Shown: in pieces, positions 1-10,158 of the stretch | Layout: each line of letters opens with the position of its first letter | Position numbering within the stretch: the first letter of the stretch is position 1 | Origin: Polytrichum commune | Taxonomy: Eukaryota > Streptophyta > Polytrichopsida > Polytrichales > Polytrichaceae | Assembly: GCA_950295325.1 (NCBI GenBank) | Contig: OX485805.1 | Span: 52,166,758-52,230,757 of the forward strand | DNA: 64,000 nucleotides | Direction: 5' to 3' | Notes under the pieces: generated by a model | Database searches by the model: none | Told to the model about the DNA's origin: nothing | Seen by the model: the letters and a program-made list of their open reading frames with translations, nothing else | Made by a program: the position numbers and the translations under genes

Positions 1-193
1 TAATTAGTGTGGTAAACGTCATTCCAAGGAATTGTAGGTTGGGTGCAAGGTGAGCCCCATCCTTAATCGCCTCTGATGTTTGGCCATCAGATCCCAAGGA
101 ATTAAATTCACCGCCTCATGTTGATTGTGTCTCTAAGCCATAACTCCTCATTTTCCATTTGGGCAGGCACAAGATGATGAAAACCACACTGGA

Positions 194-619
194 TCATTGA
201 GTACGATTGGTGGAAGCACCAAGTACCGAAGATCCTCGGCAGCGAGGACAACTCCACTGTCCAGATGGTAGAGAAGTCAAGGGTGGCCTCAACCATGCCA
301 TGTGCCAACCGCGTTGACACTGATCACACAAGAGCATAGTAGCCGCTCATTTCTTCTCTCCACACACAAAACATGGAAGACCCTCTGGCACGACGGCTAA
401 TTCACGATGAACTGTACCCTCAATAGGTAGATGACATGGGGCACAGTTTTTGGAATGCTCGCGACATTCCCTGCCATCCTTGCCTTCCAACAACAACAAA
501 CCACTCGGCAACACCTTCTTCACTCGAAGGATAGTGCGCCCCGCCCTGACATCCAATGTCGTAGGCGCCTCACGTTGGAGATAGACATAATTCCCCTACC
601 GGAATCTCCGCAACTGAGG
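194..619 (-). pseudogene. Integrase C-terminal tail followed by a PHD-type zinc finger
   Basis: Downstream of the integrase stop the minus strand continues with a basic tail typical of gypsy integrase C-termini, then a cysteine-rich finger. The visible ligands are CFVC (about 370-359), LLCDQC (about 328-311), a WHMAW segment and CPRC (about 245-234). This spacing matches a PHD finger (C4HC3), a reader of histone H3 tails in known families. Two defects are visible: a TGA at 347-349 inside the finger, and the Cys expected after HMA is Trp. The frame ends at TGA 194-196. Some gypsy elements carry chromodomains at this position; a PHD here would be a functional analogue that tethers integration to chromatin. 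That role is inference. Confidence 0.72.
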
Positions 620-1480
620 TCAGTAAGCACCACTGCGAATGCGTGCATAACACAATGTGTCACGGTGCTGAGCAATGGACAAATTCTCCATGGCCATAGG
701 CATGGCCCTCTGGAAGAATTGAGCCCGCGCTTGCAAACACTCTGCCCAAAGGTCTGGGTCATCCAAGTTCACAACAGGAGCTAGTTTTTCCCGAATAGAA
801 CTTGGGAGTATAGGCTCACGTCCATACAACAACTGATATAGGCTGTAAGACGCCAAAGAGGCATGCCTACTAAATCGATAGCCCATAGCAATCCAAGGCA
901 ACATAAGGTCCCAATCCCGGTGGCTTCCCCGAAGTAATCCATACTTCCTCAAGCCACGCTTGGTTGTCTGAACAACCCGTTCAGCCAAGCCATCTGCCTC
1001 CGGATGATCCCGAGAAGTGGTGCGGTGATCTATGAGCGCCTTAGTGCACAACTCCTCAAAAACACCAAGGAACTCCCTCCCTTGGTCCGTCAGCACCTCA
1101 GCCGGTGCTCCAAAACGTGCCAACACACGATCCAAAAAGGCGGCCGCGGCCAACTCTACAGAGTTTTGGGGTAAAGCAACAAGCTCAATCCACTTGCTAA
1201 AATGCTCCACCATCACCAACACGTACTTTGCTCCACGTGGCGTGACAACCAATGGTCCCGTAAAGTCTAGCGACCAACGGTAGCCCAATCTCATGATAGG
1301 TAAGGGCTGTAACTGAGGTGACAAGGTGTTAAAGCTAAACCTGACCCGGTCACAAATTTCACACCTCCCGACATAAGCAACCACCTGCTGATACATGCCA
1401 GTCCACCAATATTGGCCACGCAACATCGAATGTGTCATGCGTATGCCAAAATGGCCAAGTTCCTCATGCACTTGTCGCAC
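620..1480 (-). pseudogene. Retrotransposon integrase (HHCC and DDE domains)
   Basis: The integrase domain inserts retroelement cDNA into the host genome. The N-terminal zinc-binding module is visible (HEELGHF... then CEIC). The catalytic triad follows: Asp in SLDFTGPL, Asp in LTDQGREF, and Glu in DGLAERVVQ, about 35 residues after the second Asp as in retroviral integrases. The segment ends in a stop at 620. It is in a different frame from RNase H upstream, so one frame change lies near 1480-1503. Similarity to Ty3/gypsy pol is clear from the order after RNase H. Nothing suggests a current function in this broken copy. Confidence 0.9.
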
Positions 1481-1502
1481 TAAGGAGGCCCTCTAATCCG
1501 GC

Positions 1503-2273
1503 CTAGAAACAATACGCCTTGTCCCATTTGGCCACAATCGAAATAACAAACCGTTCTCCCAACGGAACCTTGTTATTCGATGTCCAAATCCTATCCCTTT
1601 CCATTGCCGAAATAGACAAAGGAAAGGTACCTTGTTGAAGCTTATGCAATACGGGAAGATCCTCCCATATATCTGCAATAGCTTGAGGCCGATCAGTCTC
1701 ATCATCCGAGCCATATATCGGAATCTCAACAGTTGCACCAGAAAATAAAGTGAGGTAGGCAGCTGCGTGCCAACCTGGAACCGCCTCTCGATCATAATCT
1801 CCATGCCACCTGGCCCCAGTCAAGTCTTCATCCGAAGGACTTGGATTGCGTGAGAATCCATTTGCATCCATGTTGGTAATCCCAGCACGGTGTACCACCT
1901 CAAAGTCATACTCCTGGAGCAACAAAGCCCACCTGGCAAGTTTGCCAGTAAGCTTATCCGACTCCATGAGCCACCGTAACGGTTGATGGTCAGTCACTAA
2001 AGTAAAATGTTGACCATAAAGATACGGCTGAAAATGGGCAATAGCTCATACTGCCGCCAATGCTTCTCCCTCGTAGGATGAATAATTAGCCTCCGCCGTG
2101 TTATTGCTTCGCGAAGCGTAAGCAACAACATACTCTCGGCCAAAATCATCTTTCTGAGTGAGAACTGCTCCCAAACCCAATGAACTCCAATCTGTATGCA
2201 ACTGGAAAGATTTGGAGACATCTGGACGTCGAAGCACTGGAGCCGTGCCCAGTTTCTGCTTCAATGTCTCCAA
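1503..2273 (-). pseudogene. Retrotransposon RNase H domain
   Basis: RNase H removes the RNA strand during reverse transcription. This segment follows the reverse transcriptase in the same frame. It shows the gypsy-type landmarks FQLHTDWSSLGLGAVL (first catalytic Asp), YSSYEGEALAAV (Glu) and TDHQPLRWL (Asp), then the usual VVHRAGITNMDANGFSR connection to integrase. An in-frame TGA at 2046-2048 falls where the family normally has Trp (AAVWAI), consistent with a single TGG to TGA change. A further stop at 1503 ends the frame. Confidence 0.9.
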
Positions 2274-2300
2274 CCCCTGTTGTTGCTCACGAGCCCAAGT

Positions 2301-3266
2301 CTATGGTTGGTCCTTGCTCGTGAGAATGATGAGAGGCTTGGCGATCAAGCTAAAGTTCTTGATGAATTGCCGATAGTAATTCGCCAAGCCCAAGAAAGCA
2401 CGAAGTCTCGGCACATCAACCGGTGCCGGAATCTTCTGCAAGGCGTCCACCTTAACTCGTTGTACCCCAAAACCTCCTGGAACAATCATATGCCCCAGAT
2501 ATGCCAGCCGGTCATCGAAAAACTTGCACTTGCCGTGGTGCAAGCGCAATCCCCACCTCTGCAACCGCTCAAAAACGGCTTAAAGATGCCTTACGTGCTC
2601 TTGTGGTGTTATACTGAAAATGATAACGTCATCAATGTAATACCGAGCAAAGGGTAAGCCAGAGAGAACTTGGTCCATCACTCTCTGAAACTCCGCAGGT
2701 GCATTCTTCAGGCCAAACGGAAGAAACTTCCAATGGTAAAGTTGATCATTCCCATCTTGATCAACTCCCCAGAATGCGGTTTTCACTCGGTCTCCCACAA
2801 GTAATGGGAGTTGGTGATAGCCGGATCTCAAGTCCAACGTGCTAAAGACTCGAGCAAATCCGAGGGCATCGAACAACTCCTCTGGGATTGGCATGGGATA
2901 TCGATCCAACTTGGTCTTCCGATTAACTGGACGGTAATCCCCGCACATCCGCTTCTCTGTCCAATTGCCAAAGATATCATTTTTCGATGGCATAACCGTA
3001 GCACAAGCATACTTCCCGTTGGAAAGTTCGATTAGCCTTGCTGCCAAAAGCTCTCGGCAACGAGCCTGAACGCCACTCCGCTCGGAAACACTAAGCCTAT
3101 AAGGTCTCCGAAAAATGGGATGGTCGTCCTCCAACTGAATGTGGATGGGCTTTCCTTTATAACCTTCAAGATCTTGAAGGCTAAAAGCAAAACACCTACG
3201 GTACGAGCGAATAAATGCTCGTACTTTCCGTGCCTCAGCACCAGTGAGATGAGGGCCAATCATCAA
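2301..3266 (-). pseudogene. Retrotransposon reverse transcriptase
   Basis: This is an RNA-dependent DNA polymerase of the Ty3/gypsy type. It starts with a typical linker (IFRRPYRLS), followed by finger and palm motifs: MCGDYRPVN, STLDLRSGYHQL, PFGLKNAPAEFQRVMD and the catalytic YIDD box near 2610. The thumb continues with HHGKCKFFDDRLAYLGHMI and FLGLANYYRQFI. In-frame stops at 2580 (just after YIDD...EHVRHL) and 2301 break it, but the frame otherwise stays open into RNase H. The start shown is only where homology begins; the protein would be cleaved from a polyprotein. Confidence 0.93.
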
Positions 3267-3327
3267 ACTCTGTGGTCTCCCTCTCCACTAGAAGAGAGCC
3301 ACCTGGTGTTGGCACGGACTCTAACTG

Positions 3328-3698
3328 CTAATGGGAGGAGGGGGCATTAACCATGCCCCCAACCTCCGTGCTAGCAATAGAGTCCATCCCCTCTTCATCA
3401 CCAACAATATGTGATGATGAAGCCACCACCGGAGGTGAAGAAGCCAAAGCAGTATAAACCCGTTGAGCTTGGAGCTCCTCCATCACCTGCTGCTCGAATC
3501 GACAGATTCGTTTGGCTTCTCCAATCATGACCTCAATTTCTTCCTCCATGGATGTGGACCATTGTGCCCCCTGACCAAAATCCTCTGCCCCCAGAGAGAA
3601 CAACTGGTCACCATGATGCCGTTGCAATGCAAGGCATAAACCAATAGTCCACACCATGGTATGAAGATCCATGACTTGGCCCAACACGAAGCGTCGTT
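3328..3698 (-). pseudogene. C-terminal part of the methyltransferase (motif X) and linker to reverse transcriptase
   Basis: Immediately left of the CACTA insertion the frame resumes with VLGQVMDLHTMVWTI, which fits motif X of cytosine-5 DNA methyltransferases (the helix that folds back to help bind AdoMet). It then runs through a Glu-rich helical linker (MEEEIEVMIGEAKRIC) to a stop at 3328. Removing the transposon and one GTT copy would keep this in frame with the upstream enzyme, so this is one gene split by an insertion. The linker resembles nothing I recognise. Confidence 0.7.
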
Positions 3699-4039
3699 CA
3701 CTACTAGAAAATCATGACCAAATCAACAAAAAATCAACAGATCTTTGTCGATCCGGGCACTGCAATGACCAATTTCACTGATTTTTGAATTTTTGTAAAA
3801 ATCAACAGTTTACTGCCTACATTTTTGTTGATTAGAATAGTACAATGACCAAATCAACAAAATTTTAGTAAATGTGAAATCTTTTTTGAATCTTTTTTGG
3901 AATATTCTAGGATCTATTGGAATATTGTAAAATCTTTTTAATTTTTTGCAATTTATGGACTTGTAAGTGTATGGGTATGGAAATAATTACGAATTCAAAG
4001 GTGTTTAAATATTATAAATATTATATTAGTTGATAGTTA

Positions 4040-4410
4040 ATAATATATATATTAATATGTATAATATGTATATAATATATGTAACATATAATATATATAT
4101 GTATGTATATATGTATATATATGTATGTATATATGTATATATATAATATATGTATGTATATATGTATATATATAATATATGTAACATATATGTATATAAT
4201 ATATATAACATATATGTATATAATATATGTAACATATATGTATACAATATATGTAACATGTATGTATATAATATATAATATATAAATATGTATACATTTA
4301 CAGTAAATATTTACAGTATATATTTACTGTAATTATATACTGTATATTTACTGTATATATTTACTGTAATTATATACTGTAATTATATACTGTATATATT
4401 TACTGTAAAT
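4040..4410. repeat. AT-rich microsatellite (TATATGTA and ATATTTACTGTA-type)
   Basis: This is a tract of TATATGTATGTA, ATATGTAACATATA and TATATTTACTGTA motifs inside the CACTA element. The Tyr/Ile-rich reading frames over it are low-complexity artefacts. Confidence 0.9.
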
Positions 4411-4489
4411 ATATACATCAAGTAGGTAGTAAAGAGAAATTAGTGGCCTTATTCTAGAAAGGTTTAAAACACTCCGTTTATATCATGTG

Positions 4490-4690
4490 TGATGTGATGA
4501 CCTAGTGGTTAAGGCACATGTGTGGGTATCACTAGGTGCAAGGTTCGATTCCCGTGGCCGACACCTTCGGCCTTGGCCTTGCCACCTATGTGAGTGGTAG
4601 GTAGTCTATACTTGTAGGTGAGGTATATGTTGAGGGTTACTTGGGAGGAGTTAGGAATTGCAGATCTGACATTTATTCATTTTTTATTTT
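4490..4690 (+). mobile_element. tRNA-like (SINE-type) sequence with A and B boxes
   Basis: An A-box-like TAGTGGTTAAGGC at 4503-4515 and a perfect B box GGTTCGATTCC at 4542-4552 lie in the order and spacing of an internal RNA polymerase III promoter. They are followed by unrelated sequence and a T/A-rich end near 4680. This is the layout of a tRNA-derived SINE. The tRNA part does not fold as a credible functional tRNA as far as I can see, and I could not define flanking target duplications. Confidence 0.6.
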
Positions 4691-4866
4691 TTAATGTTAT
4701 ATATATATATATATATAATAAGTTTTTTTAAAAAAATATTTTTGTGACCATATCAACAGAAAAAATCAACAAAATTGTGTTACACCATGTCCAGGTCAAC
4801 GCGTCCTACGTAACAACCGCGACCAACGCATTTCTGTTGATCCGGACGCAAAATTTTCTACTAGTG

Positions 4867-6406
4867 GTTGGCCCTCAGAAAGGTTAAGAGCTGCAGTGGT
4901 GCCAGCGCGGAATCCCATGGCCCGCTCTCGTTCGTCAGCCAACGGCTCGGTGTGGATTTTGGTGTTAGCATCCCACACCATACCCGGCCCCCGATCGTAG
5001 AAGGCGAATGACTGTGGAAACGTCATAAAGGTGGGAAAGGCCTTCCGTGGTGCCCCCATTTTGTTGACCAATGCCAACGGGGGTAAATCATCTCGAACAA
5101 CCGGCAAAGAGGTCCGGTTTGGATCCAAGATGTCATCCACCTTCTGATCCAAAGGTGGAGACACTGCAAAAAATGCTGCAGCTAAAATAGATGACGGTGC
5201 GAGGTTGGTCCAAATCCACTGAGGCCGGTGGACATAAGAACCAATGCTCGCAGCATCCACAAAAATAGGATCTCCAAGATGTTGACGGACATAATGACCG
5301 CCTTCCAACACCTTGTCCCGGGAGTCTCCCAACAAAGGTACATTCTCGAAAATATACCCTGGAGGAGAAGGTTGGTGGGTAAACCACCACTGCATAAGCC
5401 GGATGAGGTCCCAGAAAAGGCTAGACCTGGGATCCTCTAAACCTCGGCCTGCTCCAGCACGTGAGTGGCCTTGGCATGGCCATCCCGCAATCACCATATC
5501 CACCGGGCCCAAGTGTCGTAAGTCGGACTCACTGATGAGTGTAACATCACGAGGGAGACGTGAAAAACACCCACGAATGGCAGTTGGGTGTAACTGCTGG
5601 GGGTACAATACCATCAACTGGTGAAGATGGTGACGAGCTACACGGGTGGACACTGGAGAGTTGTCCACATAGACATACCGTCTGACCGTGAGGCCAGCCT
5701 CCAATACAGCTGCTAAACCCGTGCCGATGCCCCCAAATAGTTCCCCCAAAGTAATCCCCGCGTCTGGCGGCTGCCATAAAATGGGATGTGCCAATGTCGA
5801 GAGGACATCCGGTATGACCGGTGTCCTAGGAATGAGAGAGTGAACAATATCCTCGCACCTCCGAAATAGCTCGATGGAATCACGCCAAGGAGGAAGGGGA
5901 TCCTTGGGATGGCGCACCAATGCACCCTCAGGTGTCATATCCCGTTGATCGTCTGTACTCCCCATGAATGCCAATGACTCCTCCAACAATGCGGAACCAT
6001 AAGGCAATGTGTCCACCATAGCACCACATCCAAAAACCATAGATAATGGTGCTATGGTCGCGGCCGCCGCGAAAGCCACGGGAATAAGTTCCCTACGGCC
6101 ATCCCCAGCCGACCAACCTGGTCGGATCCACGCCTCCTCAGTCCAGTTATCCAAACCAAAACCAAGAGGGTAAAGTGCTTGCTGACCAACTAAAATGTCA
6201 TAGTTGGTCGCATCCGTCACCGCACACCTAAGAAGAAGAGGTGCGGGTGAATCTTCAGGCTTCACTCGGAAGCTAAGCTGTAATGGCTCCCAAGTATAAC
6301 CCATGGCCCGCTCCACGTGACCAATGGATGTGACAATGGTGAATGGACAGGGAGCCAAATCCTCGGCCATCAACCTCAACTCTTGGGCAAGCCTCTTGCC
6401 GATCAT
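4867..6406 (-). pseudogene. Aspartic protease fused to cytosine-5 DNA methyltransferase (main part)
   Basis: The first ~95 residues complete a retropepsin: its catalytic DSGA lies just upstream at 6427-6416, cut off by TAG 6413-6415, and ILVGQQAL and LGFGLDNW follow. From residue ~215 a DNA C5-methyltransferase begins. Motif I is ELFGGIGTGL (222-231), motif IV is GWPCQGHSRAG (308-318, with the catalytic Cys after Pro), motif VI is ENVPLLG (354-360), and a motif VIII-like HRPQWIWTN is at 393-401. Late conserved ERERAMGF (motif IX region) precedes the CACTA junction. The AdoMet loop (GIGTGL, then VRRYVYVDNS) looks closer to DNMT3/DRM-type enzymes than to MET1, which is tentative. Cytosine methyltransferases captured by retrotransposons have been described in charophyte algae and dinoflagellates. 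The segment's reading past 4867 is transposon sequence. Confidence 0.87.
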
Positions 6407-6412
6407 AACTGG

Positions 6413-7762
6413 CTATGCCCCTGAATCCATCATCACACAACGGGGAGCAACCCGAGTAGCATTGCTCCCAGTGCGACTGACCACCAAAATTCCGGTATCA
6501 TTCATCATACGCACAACGCCGGGTCGAATGCCGCGGCGCTCGCGGACAGGTCTAGCAGCGGCATCAAACAAATAGGCTGCACCCGCGGATACTGGTGAGT
6601 CATAAGACGTGGTCGGTGCCTTGTCATCTGAGGCGTGTACGTCAAAAGACGCAATGGCCTCTGCCGTAAGTCTCGCTCGCCGTTGGGCCACATCCTCAGG
6701 ATCTTTAGAAGCAGGGATGTCCGTAGTGGCTTGAGCCACGGTCAGAGAAGGTAAGGATGTCTTCCCTTCCAAAATCCTACCTGCTAAGTGAAAAACCTTA
6801 GCAGGTTGGAACTCTGGCGATGACCACTCCATGGCCGTGAACAAAGGTGTGTGCAACACCTTGGATGCCAACGTGTACGCCACATCGGTCGCTGAATGTG
6901 AAACCTCATTGTTCGGATGACGACCACTGACAGATTGGACGGCATCGGCCAATCCAAAAGATAATGGTAGTCGTGCCTCACCAATTTGGTCCGCGGGCGC
7001 ATTGTCCCGAGCTCGCGAGCTTGCCACATATTCATTTGTGGTCGAAGGTATGGATTGTGACACGGCTTGAGCACGTGTCACGGCCGCAGAACTCACCACC
7101 TCGCCCGAGGTTCCAAACATATAGTAATCCGGAGTGAAAGAACTAGCCTGAGCTCCGGAGGAAGACGGTGAGGCTAAGATTTGGCCGGATGACGCCAAAC
7201 TTTTGAACCTCTCCTCCATGGCTCCAATCTTCGCCTCCAACGTCTTCTCTCGGTCGGAAGAAGGACGTTTCTCAGGATGGAGAGCAAAGCAGTTCTCTAC
7301 CGCGTGATTGTTCCGCCCACAATGGGAACACTTCAACTGCTTGGGTAACTGATTACCCATCGTCTGCTTCGCCGAGCCCTTAGTGGGAATAAATTGTTTC
7401 CGCTTCGGAGTAGTAACGGTCTGGGCTTGCCTTTACTTTGAAGGACAATCCTTCTTAGCGTGGCCGGCCTGCCCACAAGACCAACAATACATGGTCTTGT
7501 CTACCTCGGCCTCCGCCAATCCCGCAGCCGCAACCGGAACTCTTTGGGATTTGCTAGAATCTACTAGCAGGGACACCAAATCAGTGGCATCGTGCTGACA
7601 CAATGCACAATCACACTACTCGATAATGGCAAAAGCCTCTGCAAGTGTCGTCCGGCCACCATAATCCATGATGATCCTGGGTAGCGCTAAGTCAATGAGG
7701 CGTTTGTCAATCTTGGACAAAAATACCTTCACCAACTGGCTCTCTGCGAAAACACCTCCAGA
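6413..7762 (-). pseudogene. Gag C-terminal region with two CCHC zinc knuckles and the start of the protease
   Basis: Two nucleocapsid-type zinc knuckles (CX2CX4HX4C) are visible: CWSCGQAGHAKKDC at 7486-7445, in a different frame, and CSHCGRNNHAVENC at 7330-7289 within the open frame 7360-6413. The rest of that frame is a Ser/Ala/Thr-rich, probably disordered linker, ending in MMDSGA, the protease active-site motif, and a TAG. The stretch 7361-7762 has no long frame and carries at least one frame change, so gag is inactivated. Nucleocapsid knuckles package element RNA in the known family. Confidence 0.78.
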
Positions 7763-8329
7763 TTATCTTGCAAACCTCGCCAACCTCGTATACATGGTAC
7801 GAGGTGTGTCCTCTTTCTCCCATCGAAAATCTTGGATCCGCTGCATTTGATCTCGGCGGAAACTTTCATATTCCTCCTCCAAATGGAGTTGGAATTCATG
7901 CAGAGGATCAAATTCAGGTGGAACCCCTAAATAGGCTAATGCCGCCTGGGTAGCCTGGGCATACCGAGAGAGTGGAAGACTCGGACTCGACGTACTCGCA
8001 GATGCGGATATGGGAGCCTGATCTTTAGGCCCACTTGGAAAACTCCCCTCCACATCCACCACAACGACGCCCTCGTCTTGCTCCGGCTTCACCACAGAAG
8101 TGGCCAATAAAGTAGAAGTTGCGCCTTCCTGTAATGCGGAAACAAGCTCCACCTGAGTCTCCCAGTATTGCTTCACCTGGCGCAACACCATCCAATGAGC
8201 ATCCCTCCATTGCTCATAAGTCTGGAGCGCCTCATGTTCCAAATGTTGGGGTAGTAACTTAAACGCATACCAGTCATTGAAACTGGTATTGCGTTGACGC
8301 TTCTCCCTCATCCATGTGGGAAGAAGCAT
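7763..8329 (-). pseudogene. Gag capsid-like region
   Basis: The frame begins near MREKRQRNTSFNDWYAF and ends in EYESFRRDQMQRIQDFRWEKEDTPRTMYTRLARFA, a pattern resembling the capsid of plant gypsy elements (acidic helix, RDQ, then the Y.RL.RFA core). It lies upstream of the zinc knuckles in the expected gag position. The open frame breaks near 7762. The true start cannot be fixed because the LTR and leader are not recognisable. Confidence 0.68.
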
Positions 8330-8345
8330 CCTTGGGTGGATCCTC

Positions 8346-9028
8346 TAGGAACGTCACACTCAAATTTCACTTGACAGGGTAAGTTTTAGGAAACTTGTTT
8401 TCAATCTTAAGTGATTGTTTTTTTCCTTATGAACACATTCTAAGGTCAATTAGGTTTAGGTGTAGCCATTCATATAAAAGACTAAGAAAAAACCATGTGT
8501 TTTCAACCTTGAGAGGGTTGTTAGCAAAGAATTTGAGGAATGAACTGTGTATACTTATAACTTTAGGAATCAAGTAGGAATGCAAAATAATATCAATTGT
8601 CGTTGGTTTTATTTTTGCATGGTAACCTCTGAATCTAATAATGCTACCTACTCATTATTTGCAAAAAATAGATCTATACTCTAGAGGTAGGGTCACTTGA
8701 CCTCTAGGAACACAGCTTTCCGGGGGCAACATCATTAAGGACACCTGCATTGATTTTTTTTTATGTTTTAGCTCATCCCAAAGCTACTACTCGGCATCTT
8801 CTAGTGAACCAGTGGGCCATTTATTGGAAAAAAAACAAGCTGAACCCGCAAAGTGCCCTCCCTGCCAAATTTTCAGGAATCCCCGGAATTGCATAGGAAA
8901 CCTTCTTTCCAAACGTTCCTACGGTGGTATTCCTGATTCCCACCTCTCACTTTTTGACCTTTAATTTTGAGCTATCGGATTTAGAGCACTTTTCCTCACA
9001 GTCACTAGATCATTAACGAATTGATAAG
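8346..9028. other. Intergenic, no gene recognised
   Basis: This stretch separates the gypsy remnant from the first ORF of the outer transposon. It contains several AGGAATC/GGAATT/ATTCCTGATTCC motifs (about 8535-8580 and 8870-8940) of the kind that recur in introns of the outer element. I could not recognise an LTR or terminal inverted repeat. The left end of the outer element probably lies here. Confidence 0.4.
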
Positions 9029-9478
9029 ATGGAGTTAGCGAAAGTTCTGACTCCTACTTTGCTGAGAGAATGTTTTGCCGCCGATTTTCTAAAGTTGCTA
9101 AGTGATGTTTGCCGCCTTTCACTTGGCGGCTATGATGGTTTGAGCTTGGGAAGCTCCAACACAGTGGGTAGTGCCAAAACGTGCAGCATTAGACTGAAGT
9201 GGGTTGTCATGGGATTTGAAAGACCGAGGCAGGTTTTGGGTGTAAAACACTCCCAGACACTCATTACAGATTTCTTCAAGGGTTCGAATGTAAAGCATGA
9301 AGAGGGAGTCTCATCTGAGAGTGTTTCATCTTGCGAATGCACTAGCTCATCGGTACCTTCTAATTCTTCCTCGTCTTCTCAGAGTATCCATAGAACTCCA
9401 CTCTCCAAAATTTCTCCTCCTTGGTCATTTACATCAGCTTCCTCTTTGAGTCGTGTTAGTGAGACATGCATGTCATAG
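9029..9478 (+). CDS. Small protein with a PIP-box-like motif, upstream of the outer transposase
   Basis: A 149-codon frame starts at a good ATG (9029). Residues ~74-81 read QTLITDFF, which fits the PCNA-interacting-peptide consensus (Q-x-x-hydrophobic-x-x-F-F), followed by a basic KGSNVK. The C-terminal third is Ser-rich. It ends with TAG (and a second TAG four codons on) and lies in the same frame as the next ORF at 9503. It may therefore be the N-terminal part of the transposase gene with a mutated junction or a missed intron. PCNA-binding motifs are known in some transposases (pogo). No other homology is recognised. Confidence 0.5.
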   Translation: MELAKVLTPTLLRECFAADFLKLLSDVCRLSLGGYDGLSLGSSNTVGSAKTCSIRLKWVVMGFERPRQVLGVKHSQTLITDFFKGSNVKHEEGVSSESVSSCECTSSSVPSNSSSSSQSIHRTPLSKISPPWSFTSASSLSRVSETCMS

Positions 9479-9502
9479 GGTTAGTCATTCACCTTCAATT
9501 AC

Positions 9503-10158
9503 ATGGCAAACCAACGGAATAGGAAAATGCCAGGTCAAAGTAGACAAAAGTGGCTTGCCAGAGAATTAGAAGAGTCTAATAGAAGACAAGCTCAAAATGA
9601 ACGGCAAAGACGGTGTAGACAGAGAAGGTCTGAAGGTCTGAGAGCTCTATGCAAGGAACTAGAGTCCCAAGGGTCTGAGGATAGCAACATTAATGTGGAG
9701 AGGTCAACGTCTAGGGTGGCAGAGAATTTTGCCCTTCAATGGTATCAAGAAACAGCTGGAAGGGGTCTCCAATATCAAAGGTCCTTGATTCCCAAAATAT
9801 TGAAGCATGTTGTTTGGCAAAGTGTCCTCCCCAACTACTCTGAAATGGAGCATGCTTGGGAAGCTGTAGGGAATATAGCTAAGGGGTGGCAACAAATCAA
9901 AGGTTGTCACTCCAAGGATGATCAAAGGGCTAGGAATGTTATCATTCCTATGGTTGCCAGTTTGAATACGAATATGAGGCAGACAAGCCTTCTCACTGGC
10001 ATTCATAGGAGGAATTTCCATGTTGGGATAGTTAGGCGGTTGAGTTTAGATGCCCGTGTAGATCGTTCTTTGTGGGCTCTTTGTGGAAAATCAAAGCGTA
10101 TAGATGCCACACCTTCGAAGGTTTGTGAACTCATTGTTGACTTCTGGTGCCTTAATTC
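9503..10158 (+). pseudogene. Outer transposase gene, 5' part (interrupted by the hAT insertion)
   Basis: The frame opens at ATG 9503 with a strongly basic, helical N-terminus (ARELEESNRRQAQNERQRR) followed by a conserved-looking region (ENFALQWYQETAGRG, LSLDARVDRSLWALCGKSKR). The reading frame runs to CLNS, where the hAT element begins at 10159. After the right target duplication at 43923 the same frame resumes, and it continues through three more exons to 46867. The basic region is a plausible DNA-binding segment. Translation past 10158 is transposon terminus, not protein. Confidence 0.7.
10151..10158. repeat. Left 8-bp target-site duplication of the hAT element
   Basis: CTTAATTC is repeated exactly at 43916-43923. 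Eight base pairs is the target duplication size of hAT transposons. Confidence 0.9.

Larger units (their letters stand above)
3699..4866. mobile_element. Non-autonomous CACTA (En/Spm) transposon, 1,168 bp
   Basis: The left end reads CACTACTAGAAAAT and the right end ATTTTCTACTAGTG, a 13/14-match terminal inverted repeat with the diagnostic CACTA start. The 3-bp target duplication GTT (3696-3698 and 4867-4869) is the size expected for the superfamily. Subterminal regions hold many AATCAACA-type repeats in both orientations (3715-3870 and 4750-4850), as is usual for transposase-binding regions of CACTA elements. There is no transposase ORF. The middle is AT-rich microsatellite plus a tRNA-like insertion. 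Confidence 0.93.
1..8345 (-). mobile_element. Ty3/gypsy-type LTR retrotransposon remnant carrying a DNA methyltransferase and a PHD finger
   Basis: A full gag-pol order reads right to left: gag (8329-7763), zinc knuckles (7486-7289), aspartic protease (about 6445-6160), cytosine-5 methyltransferase (about 5750-3650, split), reverse transcriptase (3266-2301), RNase H (2273-1503), integrase (1480-620) and a PHD finger (about 375-200). Integrase after RNase H is the Ty3/gypsy order. The coding region is broken by several in-frame stops, at least two frame changes and a CACTA insertion, so it is not autonomous. I could not find a pair of LTRs, a primer-binding site or a target duplication. The 3' LTR may lie left of the window, and the 5' boundary near 8345 is only where gag homology fades. 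Confidence 0.88.

Noticed and set aside
1-340. 3' LTR of the gypsy element
   Set aside because: The minus strand still reads PHD-finger coding sequence to 194; no matching copy of 1-190 is seen near 8.3-9.0 kb.
4026-4297. Tyr/Ile-rich frames
   Set aside because: AT microsatellite, no coding signal.
4490-4565. Functional tRNA gene
   Set aside because: A and B boxes are present but I cannot form a proper acceptor and anticodon stem; better explained as a SINE head.
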